Source of the DNA: JBEVJK01 sp040510195
GTDB taxonomy: Bacteria; Pseudomonadota; Alphaproteobacteria; Rhizobiales; Rhizobiaceae
Length of the DNA stretch: 64,000 bases
NCBI GenBank assembly: GCA_040510195.1
Contig: JBEVJK010000076.1
Span: 1 to 64,000, forward strand
Direction: 5' to 3'
A program made the translations under genes and the position numbers. Of this stretch, positions 17,584 to 26,131 are shown in pieces. Numbering within the stretch: position 1 is the first letter of the stretch; every line of letters starts with the position of its first letter. Below the pieces are notes generated by a model. It did not search any database, was not told the origin of the DNA, and saw only the letters and a list, made by a program, of their open reading frames with translations.

Positions 17584-18500
17584 ACGGGGCCCGCATCGTG
17601 ATCCTCGGCGCCGGCTATTCGGCCCGGGCGTTCGCCCGCGCCAATCCCGGCGGGACGGAGATCGCCGGCACGACGCGCACACCGGAGAAGCGCACGGCGC
17701 TGTCCGCGGCCGGCATCTCGCCGCTGCTCTTCGCCGACGGCCAAGTCGGTCCGGACCTCGAAGCCGCTTTGGCCCGCGCAACCCACCTCGTCGTCTCCGC
17801 CGCCCCCGGCGAAGCCGGCGACCCGATGCTCGTCGCGCTGGGCGAGCGGCTGCGGGCCGGCCTGCCTAGCCTCGGCTGGATCGGCTATCTCTCGACGGTC
17901 GGCGTCTATGGCGATCATGGCGGCGCCTGGATCGACGAGACGGCGGCCTGCCGGCCGGTCTCTCGCCGCTCGGTGCAGCGCGTCGCGGCCGAACAGCAAT
18001 GGTTGCGGCTCGGCGAGGCTGCCCGCCTGCCGGTTGCCGTGCTGCGGCTCGCCGGTATCTACGGGCCGGGCCGCAACGCCTTCGTCAACCTGGCCAACGG
18101 CACCGCCCGCCGGCTGGTCAAGCCCGGCCAGGTCTTCAACCGCATCCACGTCGACGACATCGCCGGCGCGCTCTGGCACCTCGCGGCGGCGCGCCTGGGA
18201 GGCCTCTGGAACGTCGCCGACGACGAGCCGGCACCGCCGCAGGACGTGGTCGCCTATGCGGCGGAGCTGATGGGCTTGCCGCCGCCGCCGGAGACGGATT
18301 TCGCGACCGCCGAGCTGTCGCCCATGGCGCGCTCCTTCTACGGCGAGAACAAGCGGGTCTCCAATGCCAGGCTGAAGGCAGCCGGATACGCCTTCTTGTT
18401 TCCCGACTACCGCACCGGCCTGGAGCTGCTGTGGGCCGAAGGACGCTGGGACGGCGCCGGCGGGGCGGACGGGCGCTCTCCGATGGGCGGTGGCGAATGA
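17580..18500 (+). CDS. NAD-dependent epimerase/dehydratase family protein (YeeZ-like)
   Basis: This 306-residue extended SDR-like protein has the glycine-rich motif VILGAGYSARAFA at the N-terminus. It also has a LSTVGVYGDHGG segment where the active site lies, RLAGIYGPGRN in the substrate side, and an IHVDDIAGAL motif. It resembles the YeeZ group of unknown substrate rather than the sugar epimerases with a strict YxxxK. It is translationally coupled to queG by an ATGA overlap and is the last gene of that operon. Confidence 0.85.
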   Translation: MNGARIVILGAGYSARAFARANPGGTEIAGTTRTPEKRTALSAAGISPLLFADGQVGPDLEAALARATHLVVSAAPGEAGDPMLVALGERLRAGLPSLGWIGYLSTVGVYGDHGGAWIDETAACRPVSRRSVQRVAAEQQWLRLGEAARLPVAVLRLAGIYGPGRNAFVNLANGTARRLVKPGQVFNRIHVDDIAGALWHLAAARLGGLWNVADDEPAPPQDVVAYAAELMGLPPPPETDFATAELSPMARSFYGENKRVSNARLKAAGYAFLFPDYRTGLELLWAEGRWDGAGGADGRSPMGGGE

Positions 18501-18588
18501 CGGCGAGTCCGGGCTTGCCGGAGGGGCATAGCCTCGTTCATTGTTCGGTAACCATCGAGGGCCAGACTTCAGGCAGGGACGAAACCCC

Positions 18589-19671
18589 ATGGACATGCCG
18601 ATGAGATCGCTCCTTCCGGCAGCCGCCGCTATGGCGCTCGCCGTGCTTTTCGCTTCGGCCCCCGTGTCCGAATCGTCCGCTGCCGAGCTCGCCAAGACGC
18701 TGTTTGGCGCCGAGCGGCTGCCCGCCGCGGCGCCGCCGCAATCCTTCGGTTTCTACAGCAAGGGCTGCTTTGCCGGCGGCGTCGCCATCGCCACCGACGG
18801 CCCCCACTGGCAGGCCATGCGCCTGTCGCGCAACAGGCGCTGGGGGCACCCGACGCTGATCAAGCTGATCGAGCGGCTGTCCGCCGACGCCGCGCAGGAT
18901 GGCTGGCCCGGCCTGCTGATCGGCGACATCTCGCAGCCGCGCGGCGGCCCGATGCTGACCGGCCATGCCTCGCATCAGATCGGCCTCGACGCCGACATCT
19001 GGCTCAATCCGATGCCGCCCCGCCGCCTGACCGCCCGCGAGCGCGAAACGGTGAGCGCCGTGTCGATGATCCGCAAGGGCGGCCTGACCGTCGACGAGCG
19101 GCGCTGGACCCCCGCCCATCTGCGGCTGCTGAAGCGCGCCGCGTCCTATCCGGCGGTCGAGCGCATCCTCGTCCATCCGGGCATCAAGAAGAAGCTATGC
19201 GACACCGCGACCGGCGACCGTCGCTGGCTGCGCAAGGTGCGGCCGTTCTGGGGCCACGACTATCACTTCCACATCCGTATCGGCTGCCAGCCGGGTTCGC
19301 CGGGATGCAAGCGCCAATCGGGCGTGCCGGCGAGCGAGGGCTGCGACAAGTCGCTCGCCTGGTGGTTCACCGCGGAGCCCTGGCGCCCCAACAAGAACCC
19401 GGACGCACCGAAGGCGCGCGACCTGATGACCATGGCCAGCCTGCCCAAGGCATGCCGTGCCGTGCTGGCGGCGCCGTCGCCCGCCTCCGAGCTGGCGGTG
19501 ACGGTGGGCGGCAATGGAACCGCCGTGGCCGCCAGCCTGCCCGCCGCCGCGGCGCCTGCCGCGCCGGAGAACGAGCCGACCGTGGACCCGGGGCTGCCCC
19601 CCACAACGTCGAGCTTCGCACCGACGCCCAAGGTCGACATCCCCAGGCCCGGCACCCGGCCGCGCAACTGA
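18589..19671 (+). CDS. mepA: Penicillin-insensitive murein endopeptidase
   Basis: MepA is a periplasmic LAS-type zinc metallopeptidase that cuts D-Ala-mDAP crosslinks in peptidoglycan. The 360-residue precursor has a signal peptide (residues about 1-30, ending SSAAELA) and the family core QSFGFYSKGCFAGG. Zinc-ligand segments are LTGHASHQIGLDADIW and WGHDYHFHIRI, and conserved cysteines lie in GCQPGSPGCK and GCDKSLAWWF. The C-terminal ~80 residues are Ala/Pro-rich and probably disordered, longer than in E. coli. The start at 18589 is chosen for the signal peptide; a second Met four codons on is possible. Confidence 0.94.
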   Translation: MDMPMRSLLPAAAAMALAVLFASAPVSESSAAELAKTLFGAERLPAAAPPQSFGFYSKGCFAGGVAIATDGPHWQAMRLSRNRRWGHPTLIKLIERLSADAAQDGWPGLLIGDISQPRGGPMLTGHASHQIGLDADIWLNPMPPRRLTARERETVSAVSMIRKGGLTVDERRWTPAHLRLLKRAASYPAVERILVHPGIKKKLCDTATGDRRWLRKVRPFWGHDYHFHIRIGCQPGSPGCKRQSGVPASEGCDKSLAWWFTAEPWRPNKNPDAPKARDLMTMASLPKACRAVLAAPSPASELAVTVGGNGTAVAASLPAAAAPAAPENEPTVDPGLPPTTSSFAPTPKVDIPRPGTRPRN

Positions 19672-19761
19672 CGCCCTCCGGCGTCTGGACTGTTGCGATC
19701 GCGCCTGCTTGTCTATAGGGCTCGAAGATCGATCCATGCCGAGGGCGCGGAGGAGCGAGCC

Positions 19762-20787
19762 ATGGCCAACCAGACCGGCGACGAGAGCGTCCTGCAGTTT
19801 CCGATCCTGATCGGCGACATCGGCGGCACCAATGCCCGCTTCGCCATCCTCATCGATTCCTACGCCGAGCCGAAGCAGTTCCCCATCGTGCAGACAGCCG
19901 ATTTCGACACCATCGACGAGGCCATCCAGTCGTCCATCCTCGACCGCACGTCGATCCAGCCGCGCTCGGCGGTGCTCGCCGTGGCCGGTCCGGTCGATGG
20001 CGACGAGATCGACCTCACCAATTGCCCCTGGGTGGTGCGGCCGCGCGCCATGATCGAGCAGCTCGGCTTGAGCGACGTCGTCGTCCTCAACGATTTCGAG
20101 GCGCAGGCGCTGGCCGTGGTGGCGCTCGGCGAGGAGCACATGGAAAAGATCGGCCCCGGCACCCCGGAGCCGGCAGCCGGCCGCGTCGTGCTCGGCCCCG
20201 GCACGGGCCTCGGCGTCGCCGGGCTGATCCATGCGTGCCACCGCTGGATCCCGGTGCCGGGCGAGGGCGGCCACATGGACATCGGCCCGCGCACCGAGCG
20301 CGACCGCCAGGTCTTTCCGCATCTGGAGACGATCGAAGGCCGCGTCTCGGGCGAGCAGCTGCTGTGCGGGCGCGGCCTGGTGAACATCTACCGCGCCGTC
20401 TGCAAGGCCGACGGCGTGGCGCCGGGCTTCTCCACCCCGGCCGAGGTCACCGCGGCCGGCCTCGACGAGGGTGACGCGCAGGCCGCCGAGGCGCTGGCCA
20501 TGTTCGTCACCTGCCTGGGCCGCACCGCCGGCGACCTGGCGCTGGTCTTCATGAGCCGCGGCGGCGTCTACCTCACCGGCGGCATCGCCCAGAAGATCGT
20601 GCCGGCGCTGAAGACAGGCGACTTCCGCTCCGCCTTCGAGGACAAGGCCCCGCACAAGGCGCTGATGCGCGACATGCCGGTCTATGTCATCACCCACCCG
20701 TTGGCAGCGCTCTCCGGCCTGGCGGCCTACGCGCGCACGCCGGTGCGTTTCGGCGTCGAGACGACCGGCCGCCGCTGGAAGGCGTGA
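19762..20787 (+). CDS. glk: Glucokinase
   Basis: This bacterial-type glucokinase of 341 residues phosphorylates glucose with ATP. Visible motifs are the N-terminal phosphate-binding LIGDIGGTNARFAI, VLAVAGPV, NDFEAQALA, the LGPGTGLGVAGL adenosine/glucose region, GEGGHMDIGP and GGVYLTGGIAQKI near the C-terminus. The length suits the E. coli Glk group rather than the ROK family. The ATG at 19762 is preceded by GGAGGAGCGAG. It is followed by the orphan gene on the other strand at 20862. Confidence 0.95.
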   Translation: MANQTGDESVLQFPILIGDIGGTNARFAILIDSYAEPKQFPIVQTADFDTIDEAIQSSILDRTSIQPRSAVLAVAGPVDGDEIDLTNCPWVVRPRAMIEQLGLSDVVVLNDFEAQALAVVALGEEHMEKIGPGTPEPAAGRVVLGPGTGLGVAGLIHACHRWIPVPGEGGHMDIGPRTERDRQVFPHLETIEGRVSGEQLLCGRGLVNIYRAVCKADGVAPGFSTPAEVTAAGLDEGDAQAAEALAMFVTCLGRTAGDLALVFMSRGGVYLTGGIAQKIVPALKTGDFRSAFEDKAPHKALMRDMPVYVITHPLAALSGLAAYARTPVRFGVETTGRRWKA

Positions 20788-20861
20788 GCCGGCGGCTGCG
20801 AGCGGACGCTATCGGCGTTTCTGCCGCCGGGCTTCGCTTTCCGCCCTGAGCCGTCGCCGCA

Positions 20862-21485
20862 TCACACGGCGCGCATCAGCCAGTCGACGACCGTTTCGAT
20901 GTCTTTCGCCTTCGCCGAAGACAGAAACTGCTCATCGGGCGTCTGAGCGCTGCCACGCCCCAGCTCGGTTATGCCCTCGTCGCCACCATCCCAGAGACGA
21001 CCGACGGCAATGTTGGTGGCGAGACCTCCTATGAACTTTTGCTTCTGCACCTCCTTCAGCTTGTCGACGAAAGCCTCGACTTGCTGCTTGGTAACACCCT
21101 TGAGAGCGAGAGCGGTCCTCAAACTGGAGACCGGGAACTCGACCGTGAGAAACTCCTTCTCGGACAGCTTCGCGAGCTTTTTCATGTCCGCGATCACGCG
21201 ATCCGGGTCCACCTTGGATGACGAAATTTGACTGACGATCCTTCCAGCAGCCCGGCTGCCTGCGTTGATATTTTGGGAGAGGGCGTCGTACCGATCCAGG
21301 GAGCCGAATTTGATCTGAGCTTCAGTCCTGAGTTTCAGCGCCTTCTGTGATGCACCTTTTTGGGCATGCTTGATCCGGGTCCCCGATTTCTTCATCGCGA
21401 CTTTGAGACGGGAACCGGTTTCCTTGACGAAGTTTCGAATTTTCGGGCCGGGCCCGGCGACAGAGTTAATGGGCATCCTGGTCAC
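20862..21485 (-). CDS. Orphan Lys-rich protein of unknown function
   Basis: This 207-residue protein is not recognised. It starts MTRMPINSVAGPGPKIRNFV and is strongly basic over the first ~65 residues (many Lys/Arg, no acidic cluster). It is followed by predicted helices (VIADMKKLAKLSEKEF, VTKQQVEAFVDKLKEVQKQK) and a more acidic C-terminal third ending in a short amphipathic helix (DIETVVDWLMRAV). There is no signal peptide, membrane segment or cysteine. Its GC content and codon choice (ttt, ttg, aaa, ata codons) are visibly lower in GC than the flanking glk and ABC exporter genes, suggesting recent acquisition. The ATG at 21485 has an AGAAAGG ribosome site. A DNA-binding or secreted role is possible but not shown. 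Confidence 0.75.
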   Translation of the reverse strand: MTRMPINSVAGPGPKIRNFVKETGSRLKVAMKKSGTRIKHAQKGASQKALKLRTEAQIKFGSLDRYDALSQNINAGSRAAGRIVSQISSSKVDPDRVIADMKKLAKLSEKEFLTVEFPVSSLRTALALKGVTKQQVEAFVDKLKEVQKQKFIGGLATNIAVGRLWDGGDEGITELGRGSAQTPDEQFLSSAKAKDIETVVDWLMRAV

Positions 21486-21670
21486 CTTTCTTGAGTTCTG
21501 ACAACCTGGCGCAACCTACCGCCCGCCCCGCGCCCGCTCTGTCCCGTTCGTGACACGTGCCGCGCATCCGTCGCTTCCCCATCCATCGGCTTCCAGCAGA
21601 GCGTGAAAGGCTCTAGAAGGAGCGCGAGCCGGGCTTCGCCCATCCTTCGACCACGCCGGACCAGAGCGAC

Positions 21671-23533
21671 GTGACAGCCGTGCCCATCCCCAGCAAGCGA
21701 GCCGCCCCTGGCGACGTGGTCGCCGTGCTCCGCCGCATCTTGGCGGAGAATGGCCGCGCCTATCTGTGGCACTATGTGCTTGCCGTGGTCTGCTTGCTCG
21801 CGGTGGCCGCCACCACCGCCTTCAGCGCCTGGATCATGCGCGACGTCATCAACGAGCTGTTCTACCGCGGCCGCAGCGACCTCATCGCGCTCGTCGCCGG
21901 CTCGATCGCGCTCGCCTTCGTCATCCGGGGCCTCGCCAGCTACGGCCAGGCCGTGGTGCTGGCCAAGATCGGCAACAACCTTGTCGCCAGCTACCAGCGG
22001 CGCATCTTCGATCATCTGATGCGGTTGGGCATCGACTTCTTCAACGACACGCGCTCCGGCCAGCTGGCGGCGCGCATCAACGAGAACGTCAACGGCATCC
22101 GCGACCTGCTCGGCATGACGCTGAAGTCGGTGGCGGGCGATGCCGTCTCGCTGGTCGCGCTGGTGGCGGTGATGGTCATGCAGGAGCCGGTGCTGTCGCT
22201 GATCGCCTTGCTGATCGGCCCGCCGCTCGTCTACACCGTCAACCGCCTGATGCGACGGCTGCGAAAGATCACCCGCCAGTCGGTGGAGATCAATGCGCGG
22301 CTGATCGGCGCCATGCAGGAGGCCACGCAGGGCATCGCAGTCGTCAAGGCCTTCACCATGGAGGACCAGCTGTCGCGGAAGATCGCCGCCCTGGTGGACG
22401 ACGCCGAGGCCAGGCAGAACAAGATCGCACGCGTCTCCGAGCGCGTCACCCCGGTCGCCGAGATGCTGGCCGGCTTCGCCATCGCCGGCGTGATCGCCTA
22501 TGCCAGCTACCGCGCCGCCTATGCCTTGCAGCCGCCGGGCAGCGTGTTTTCCTTCATCACCGCGCTGCTGCTGGCCTACGACCCGGCGCGCCGGCTCGCC
22601 CGCGTGCAGGTCAATCTGGAGCGCTCGCTGGTCAATGCGCGGATGATCTACGAGATCCTCGATATGCGCCCAAGGCAGGGCGATGCGCCCGGCGCCCCGG
22701 CGCTCTCCGTATCTGAAGGCGACGTCCGCTTCGACGGCGTCACATTCGCCTATGGCGAGGGCCGGCCGGTGCTCAGCGACGTCACCTTCCGCGCCGCCGC
22801 AGGCAAGACCACCGCGATCGTCGGCGGCTCCGGGGCGGGCAAGTCCACCCTGGTCGCTCTTCTGGAGCGCTTCCACGACGTTCGCACAGGCAGCATCGAG
22901 ATCGACGGCCAGGACATCGCCAAGGTGACCAAGCGCTCGCTGCGCGAGGCGATCGCCTATGTCTCGCAGCAGCCCTATCTGTTCGAGGGGACGATCCGCG
23001 ACAACATCCGCTACGGCCGCGAGAGCGCGACCGACGCCGAGATCGAGGCGGCGGCGCGGCTCGCCCAGGCCGATGCCTTCATCCGCCAGCAGCCCGAGGG
23101 CTACGACACGCTGGTCGGCGAGAACGGCGTCACGCTTTCCGGCGGCCAGCGCCAGCGGCTGTCGATCGCCCGCGCCATCGTGCGCAACGCGCCGGTCCTG
23201 GTGCTCGACGAGGCCACCTCGGCGCTCGACAACGAATCCGAAGCGCTGGTGCAGGCGGCGCTCGCCGAGGTGATGAAGGGCCGCACCACCCTGGTCATCG
23301 CGCATCGCCTGTCGACGGTGGTCCATGCCGACCACATCGTCGTGCTGGACCATGGCCGGCTGGTCGAGGAGGGCACCCATGCGGACCTGCTTGCGGTGCC
23401 GCACGGCATCTATGCCAAATTCCACCGGCTGCAGAGCGACAAGGGCCTCGGCCTCGTCGACGACAGCAAGGTGACGGAGATCAAGGCCAAGCGGCCGCGC
23501 GCCGCCCGCGCGCCGGCAGGGAGCGTCAGATGA
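21671..23533 (+). CDS. ABC transporter, permease-ATPase fusion (MsbA/lipid-type exporter)
   Basis: This half-transporter of 620 residues has an N-terminal six-helix exporter domain (residues about 40-330) and a C-terminal ATPase. The ATPase has Walker A VGGSGAGKSTL, Q-loop YVSQQPYLFEGTIRDNIRYG, signature LSGGQRQRLSIARAI, Walker B VLVLDEATSALD and an H-loop IAHRLSTV. The layout and similarity are those of MsbA-like exporters, which flip lipid A-core or other lipids; the substrate here is not proven. It begins with GTG at 21671. The stop overlaps the dapB start as ATGA, an order conserved in relatives of Brucella and Mesorhizobium. Confidence 0.92.
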   Translation: MTAVPIPSKRAAPGDVVAVLRRILAENGRAYLWHYVLAVVCLLAVAATTAFSAWIMRDVINELFYRGRSDLIALVAGSIALAFVIRGLASYGQAVVLAKIGNNLVASYQRRIFDHLMRLGIDFFNDTRSGQLAARINENVNGIRDLLGMTLKSVAGDAVSLVALVAVMVMQEPVLSLIALLIGPPLVYTVNRLMRRLRKITRQSVEINARLIGAMQEATQGIAVVKAFTMEDQLSRKIAALVDDAEARQNKIARVSERVTPVAEMLAGFAIAGVIAYASYRAAYALQPPGSVFSFITALLLAYDPARRLARVQVNLERSLVNARMIYEILDMRPRQGDAPGAPALSVSEGDVRFDGVTFAYGEGRPVLSDVTFRAAAGKTTAIVGGSGAGKSTLVALLERFHDVRTGSIEIDGQDIAKVTKRSLREAIAYVSQQPYLFEGTIRDNIRYGRESATDAEIEAAARLAQADAFIRQQPEGYDTLVGENGVTLSGGQRQRLSIARAIVRNAPVLVLDEATSALDNESEALVQAALAEVMKGRTTLVIAHRLSTVVHADHIVVLDHGRLVEEGTHADLLAVPHGIYAKFHRLQSDKGLGLVDDSKVTEIKAKRPRAARAPAGSVR

Positions 23534-24342
23534 GCGACATGGGGCTGGTGGTTGTCGGTGCGGCCGGCCGCATGGGGCAGGCGCTCATCCGCATGATACA
23601 GGAGGTCGACGGCGTGCGCCTGGCCGGCGCGGTGGAGCGGACCGGATCTGCCGCGCTCGGCCGCGACGCCGGCGAGCTGGCCGGCGTCGGGCCGCTCGGC
23701 GTGCCGATCGCCGACGACCCGCTGCCGGTCTTTGCCCGCGCCGACGGGGTGTTGGACTTCACCGCGCCTGCCGCCACCGTCGCGTTTGCCGGCTATGCGG
23801 CGCAGGCGCGGATCGTGCATGTGATCGGCACCACCGGCTGCTTGGCCGCCGACGACGCCGGCATCGCCGCCGCCGCCCGCCACGCGGCGATCGTCAAGTC
23901 GGGCAATATGAGCCTCGGCGTCAACCTGCTCGCCGTGCTGGTGGAGCAGGCGGCGCGCGCGCTCGACGCGGCCGATTTCGACATCGAGGTGCTGGAGATG
24001 CACCATCGCGCCAAGGTCGACGCGCCGTCGGGCACCGCGCTGCTGCTCGGCGAGGCGGCCGCGGCCGGCCGCGGCATCGACCTGGCCGAACGCGGCGTCA
24101 GGGCCCGCGACGGTCACACCGGCCCGCGCCCGGCGGGCGCGGTGGGCTTTGCCGCCCTGCGCGGCGGCTCGGTCGTGGGCGATCACTCGGTGATCCTCGC
24201 CGGCCCCGGCGAGCGGGTGACGCTCTCCCACCACGCCGAGGACCGCGCCATCTTCGCCCGCGGCGCCGTCAAGGCGGCGCTGTGGGCGCGCGGCCGCAAG
24301 CCCGGCCTCTATTCCATGCGCGACGTGCTCGGCCTAGGCTAG
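23530..24342 (+). CDS. dapB: 4-hydroxy-tetrahydrodipicolinate reductase
   Basis: DapB reduces 4-hydroxy-tetrahydrodipicolinate with NAD(P)H in the diaminopimelate/lysine pathway. The 270-residue protein has the N-terminal Rossmann motif VVVGAAGRMGQALI, a central GTTGCLAADD segment, SGNMSLGVNLL, and the signature EVLEMHHRAKVDAPSGTAL that holds the catalytic His-Lys pair. The length is typical. The start overlaps the stop of the upstream ABC exporter gene (ATGA), so translation is coupled. gpmA follows after 45 bases. Confidence 0.96.
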   Translation: MSDMGLVVVGAAGRMGQALIRMIQEVDGVRLAGAVERTGSAALGRDAGELAGVGPLGVPIADDPLPVFARADGVLDFTAPAATVAFAGYAAQARIVHVIGTTGCLAADDAGIAAAARHAAIVKSGNMSLGVNLLAVLVEQAARALDAADFDIEVLEMHHRAKVDAPSGTALLLGEAAAAGRGIDLAERGVRARDGHTGPRPAGAVGFAALRGGSVVGDHSVILAGPGERVTLSHHAEDRAIFARGAVKAALWARGRKPGLYSMRDVLGLG

Positions 24343-24387
24343 GCGACCGCCGTCGATCCGCACGCATCCTCTCGGAGAAGCAACACC

Positions 24388-25005
24388 ATGTCAGGAACAC
24401 TCGTCCTCGTCAGGCACGGCCAGAGCGAATGGAACCTCAAGAACCTGTTCACCGGTTGGCGCGACGTCGACCTTTCCGAGCAAGGGGTGAGCGAGGCCAA
24501 GTCGGCTGGCGAGAAGCTCGCCGAGCGCGGCTTCCAGTTCTCTATCGCCTTCACCTCCGCACTCCTGCGTGCCCAACGCACCTGCCAGCTGATCCTCGAC
24601 GCCGTCGGCCAGCCGGGTCTGGAGACGGTCAAGGACCAGGCGCTGAACGAGCGCGACTATGGCGACCTCAACGGCCTCAACAAGGACGATGCGCGCCGCA
24701 AATGGGGCGAGGAGCAGGTGCACGTCTGGCGCCGCTCCTATGCCGTGCCCCCTCCCGGCGGCGAGAGCCTGAAGGACACCGGCGCCCGGGTCTGGCCATA
24801 TTACCTGCACCTGATGCAGCCGCACGTGCTGCGCGGCGAGACCGTGCTGGTGGCCGCCCACGGCAACTCGCTGCGCGCCCTGATCATGGCGATCGAGGGC
24901 ATCTCCGGCGACGAAATCGTCGGTCTCGAGCTCGGCACCGGCGTGCCGATGATCTACCGCCTGAAGGCCGACTCCACGCTGGCCTCCAAGGAGATCCTGA
25001 ATTGA
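24388..25005 (+). CDS. gpmA: 2,3-bisphosphoglycerate-dependent phosphoglycerate mutase
   Basis: GpmA interconverts 3- and 2-phosphoglycerate in glycolysis and gluconeogenesis through a phosphohistidine. The 205-residue protein has the catalytic LVRHGQSEWNLKN at residues about 6-18, RAQRTCQLI, NERDYGDLNGLNK and the second histidine in VAAHGNSLRAL. It belongs to the short alphaproteobacterial form (about 206 residues, lacking an insert of the 250-residue enterobacterial enzyme). A ribosome site GGAGAAG precedes the ATG at 24388. Confidence 0.96.
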   Translation: MSGTLVLVRHGQSEWNLKNLFTGWRDVDLSEQGVSEAKSAGEKLAERGFQFSIAFTSALLRAQRTCQLILDAVGQPGLETVKDQALNERDYGDLNGLNKDDARRKWGEEQVHVWRRSYAVPPPGGESLKDTGARVWPYYLHLMQPHVLRGETVLVAAHGNSLRALIMAIEGISGDEIVGLELGTGVPMIYRLKADSTLASKEILN

Positions 25006-25090
25006 AGCCGCGGCGGTCGCGCGGCCACTCCCGCTCGCCAAAACCGCGGTTGACAGGCAGGAACCGCCCGCTTACATGAGCGGCGCACCT

Positions 25091-25175
25091 GCCCAGGTGG
25101 CGGAATTGGTAGACGCGCAGGTTTCAGGTACCTGTGCCGCGAGGCGTGGAGGTTCGAGTCCTCTTCTGGGCACCA
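25091..25175 (+). tRNA. tRNA-Leu (anticodon CAG)
   Basis: This is a complete class II tRNA with acceptor stem GCCCAGG/TCTGGGC, D-arm GGCGGAATTGGTAGACGC, anticodon stem CAGGT/ACCTG around loop TTCAGGT (anticodon CAG), a variable arm, T-arm GGTTCGAGTCC and an encoded CCA. It marks the border between housekeeping genes and an accessory stretch; no second copy of its 3' end was seen downstream to 31.5 kb. Confidence 0.97.
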
Positions 25176-25612
25176 TTCTTCCCGACGCGCTAGTCGGACC
25201 AATAAGTTAAGCCCTTTCAGAGTGTTGCGCTCACCGCACTGTGCACTCTATCGGACCCCGCCACGGTCAAGCAACGGCAGGCGCAAGTCGCCGGCGATCA
25301 TCAAGGGAAGGCCTCGGTCATCTCTCGAACCGTCGAGGACACTCGTAGATGGGACGTCATACCAACATCAAAATGCCCTTTGGACCGGACCTGGACCGCT
25401 TTCACAAGAGAGCGGCGGAAATGGCCTGCTGTGATCCTGTGATCTTGTCGTCGAGCGAGCATGGGCACGCCCATGCTGAAACGTCACGATGAGGATGACC
25501 TCTCCAAGGATGCTGATGAAATACCACATGGCTCGTCTCCCCGTTGGAGACATTTGGCCTCGGCTGGCCAGGTGCTTCAAACGAGTTTATGGTCGACGTC
25601 GTATAACTTCAG
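25176..25612. other. 437-nt stretch without a firm gene
   Basis: Between tRNA-Leu and the broken LysR gene no well-supported protein gene is visible. Just after the tRNA is a small hairpin (CCGAC/GTCGG) without a T-run. The composition is less GC-rich than the regions on either side. The only candidate is the small minus-strand frame listed at 25368-25529. Confidence 0.6.
25368..25529 (-). CDS. Possible small membrane peptide (CydX-like N-terminus)
   Basis: A 53-codon frame starts MWYFISILGEVILIVTF behind a GGGGAGACGAG ribosome-site-like sequence. The MWYFxxxLG start is reminiscent of the CydX/YbgT small subunit of cytochrome bd oxidase. However, no cydAB genes are nearby and the C-terminal part (Arg/Ser/Pro-rich) is unlike that family. 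It may be a decayed fragment or not expressed. Confidence 0.25.
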   Translation of the reverse strand: MWYFISILGEVILIVTFQHGRAHARSTTRSQDHSRPFPPLSCESGPGPVQRAF

Positions 25613-26097
25613 GTGATCGGTGTGAAGCGTGGACGCTTGCCCCTGACCGCTTTGCGCAGCTTTGAGGCAGCTGGCCGTTTGTTGAACTTCGGCCGGGCCG
25701 CAGAAGAGTTGGTTGCGCCGTCACTGCTTGCCTCCGGCCCGCTGCTGACGCGCCTGCCGACCTCAGCCACTTTACCTTGCTGCACGAAACCAATCACGAC
25801 GGTTGGGCGCTGTGGTTCCGAGCGGCTGGTCTGCCGGATTTCCCAATGGATGGCGGGCCAATCTACGCCGATGCCGCGCACGCCCTTCAGGCCGCAAAGC
25901 TTGGCCACGGCGTCGCGCTCGGCGACCGGGTGCTGGAAGCCGACGATTTTCGCGTCGGAACGCTCGTACGACCGTTCCAACTTGAGGTGCCGTATGGAGC
26001 CTATTGGCTTGTCGCGCCTGACTTCCAGCTTCTCAGCCGCCCTGCGAATGACTTTGCCCAGTGGATCGCCGCTGAGCTAACGGCGGACCAGGATTGA
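25613..26097 (+). pseudogene. Broken LysR-type regulator (GcvA-like)
   Basis: Two parts of one LysR gene survive in different frames. The first (from about 25613) encodes the start of the winged-helix domain, LPLTALRSFEAAGRLLNFGR then AAEEL, up to about 25710. The second (frame shifted, about 25744-26097) encodes the C-terminal end of the effector domain, with LSHFTLLHETNHDGW, GPIYADAAHALQAAKLGHGV and VPYGAYWLVAP, ending at a proper stop. About 150 residues that should lie between them are missing, so the gene carries an internal deletion plus frame change and cannot give a functional regulator. Confidence 0.8.
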
Positions 26098-26131
26098 GGA
26101 AGACCGGGCTTACGGCAGGTACAGGGAAACC

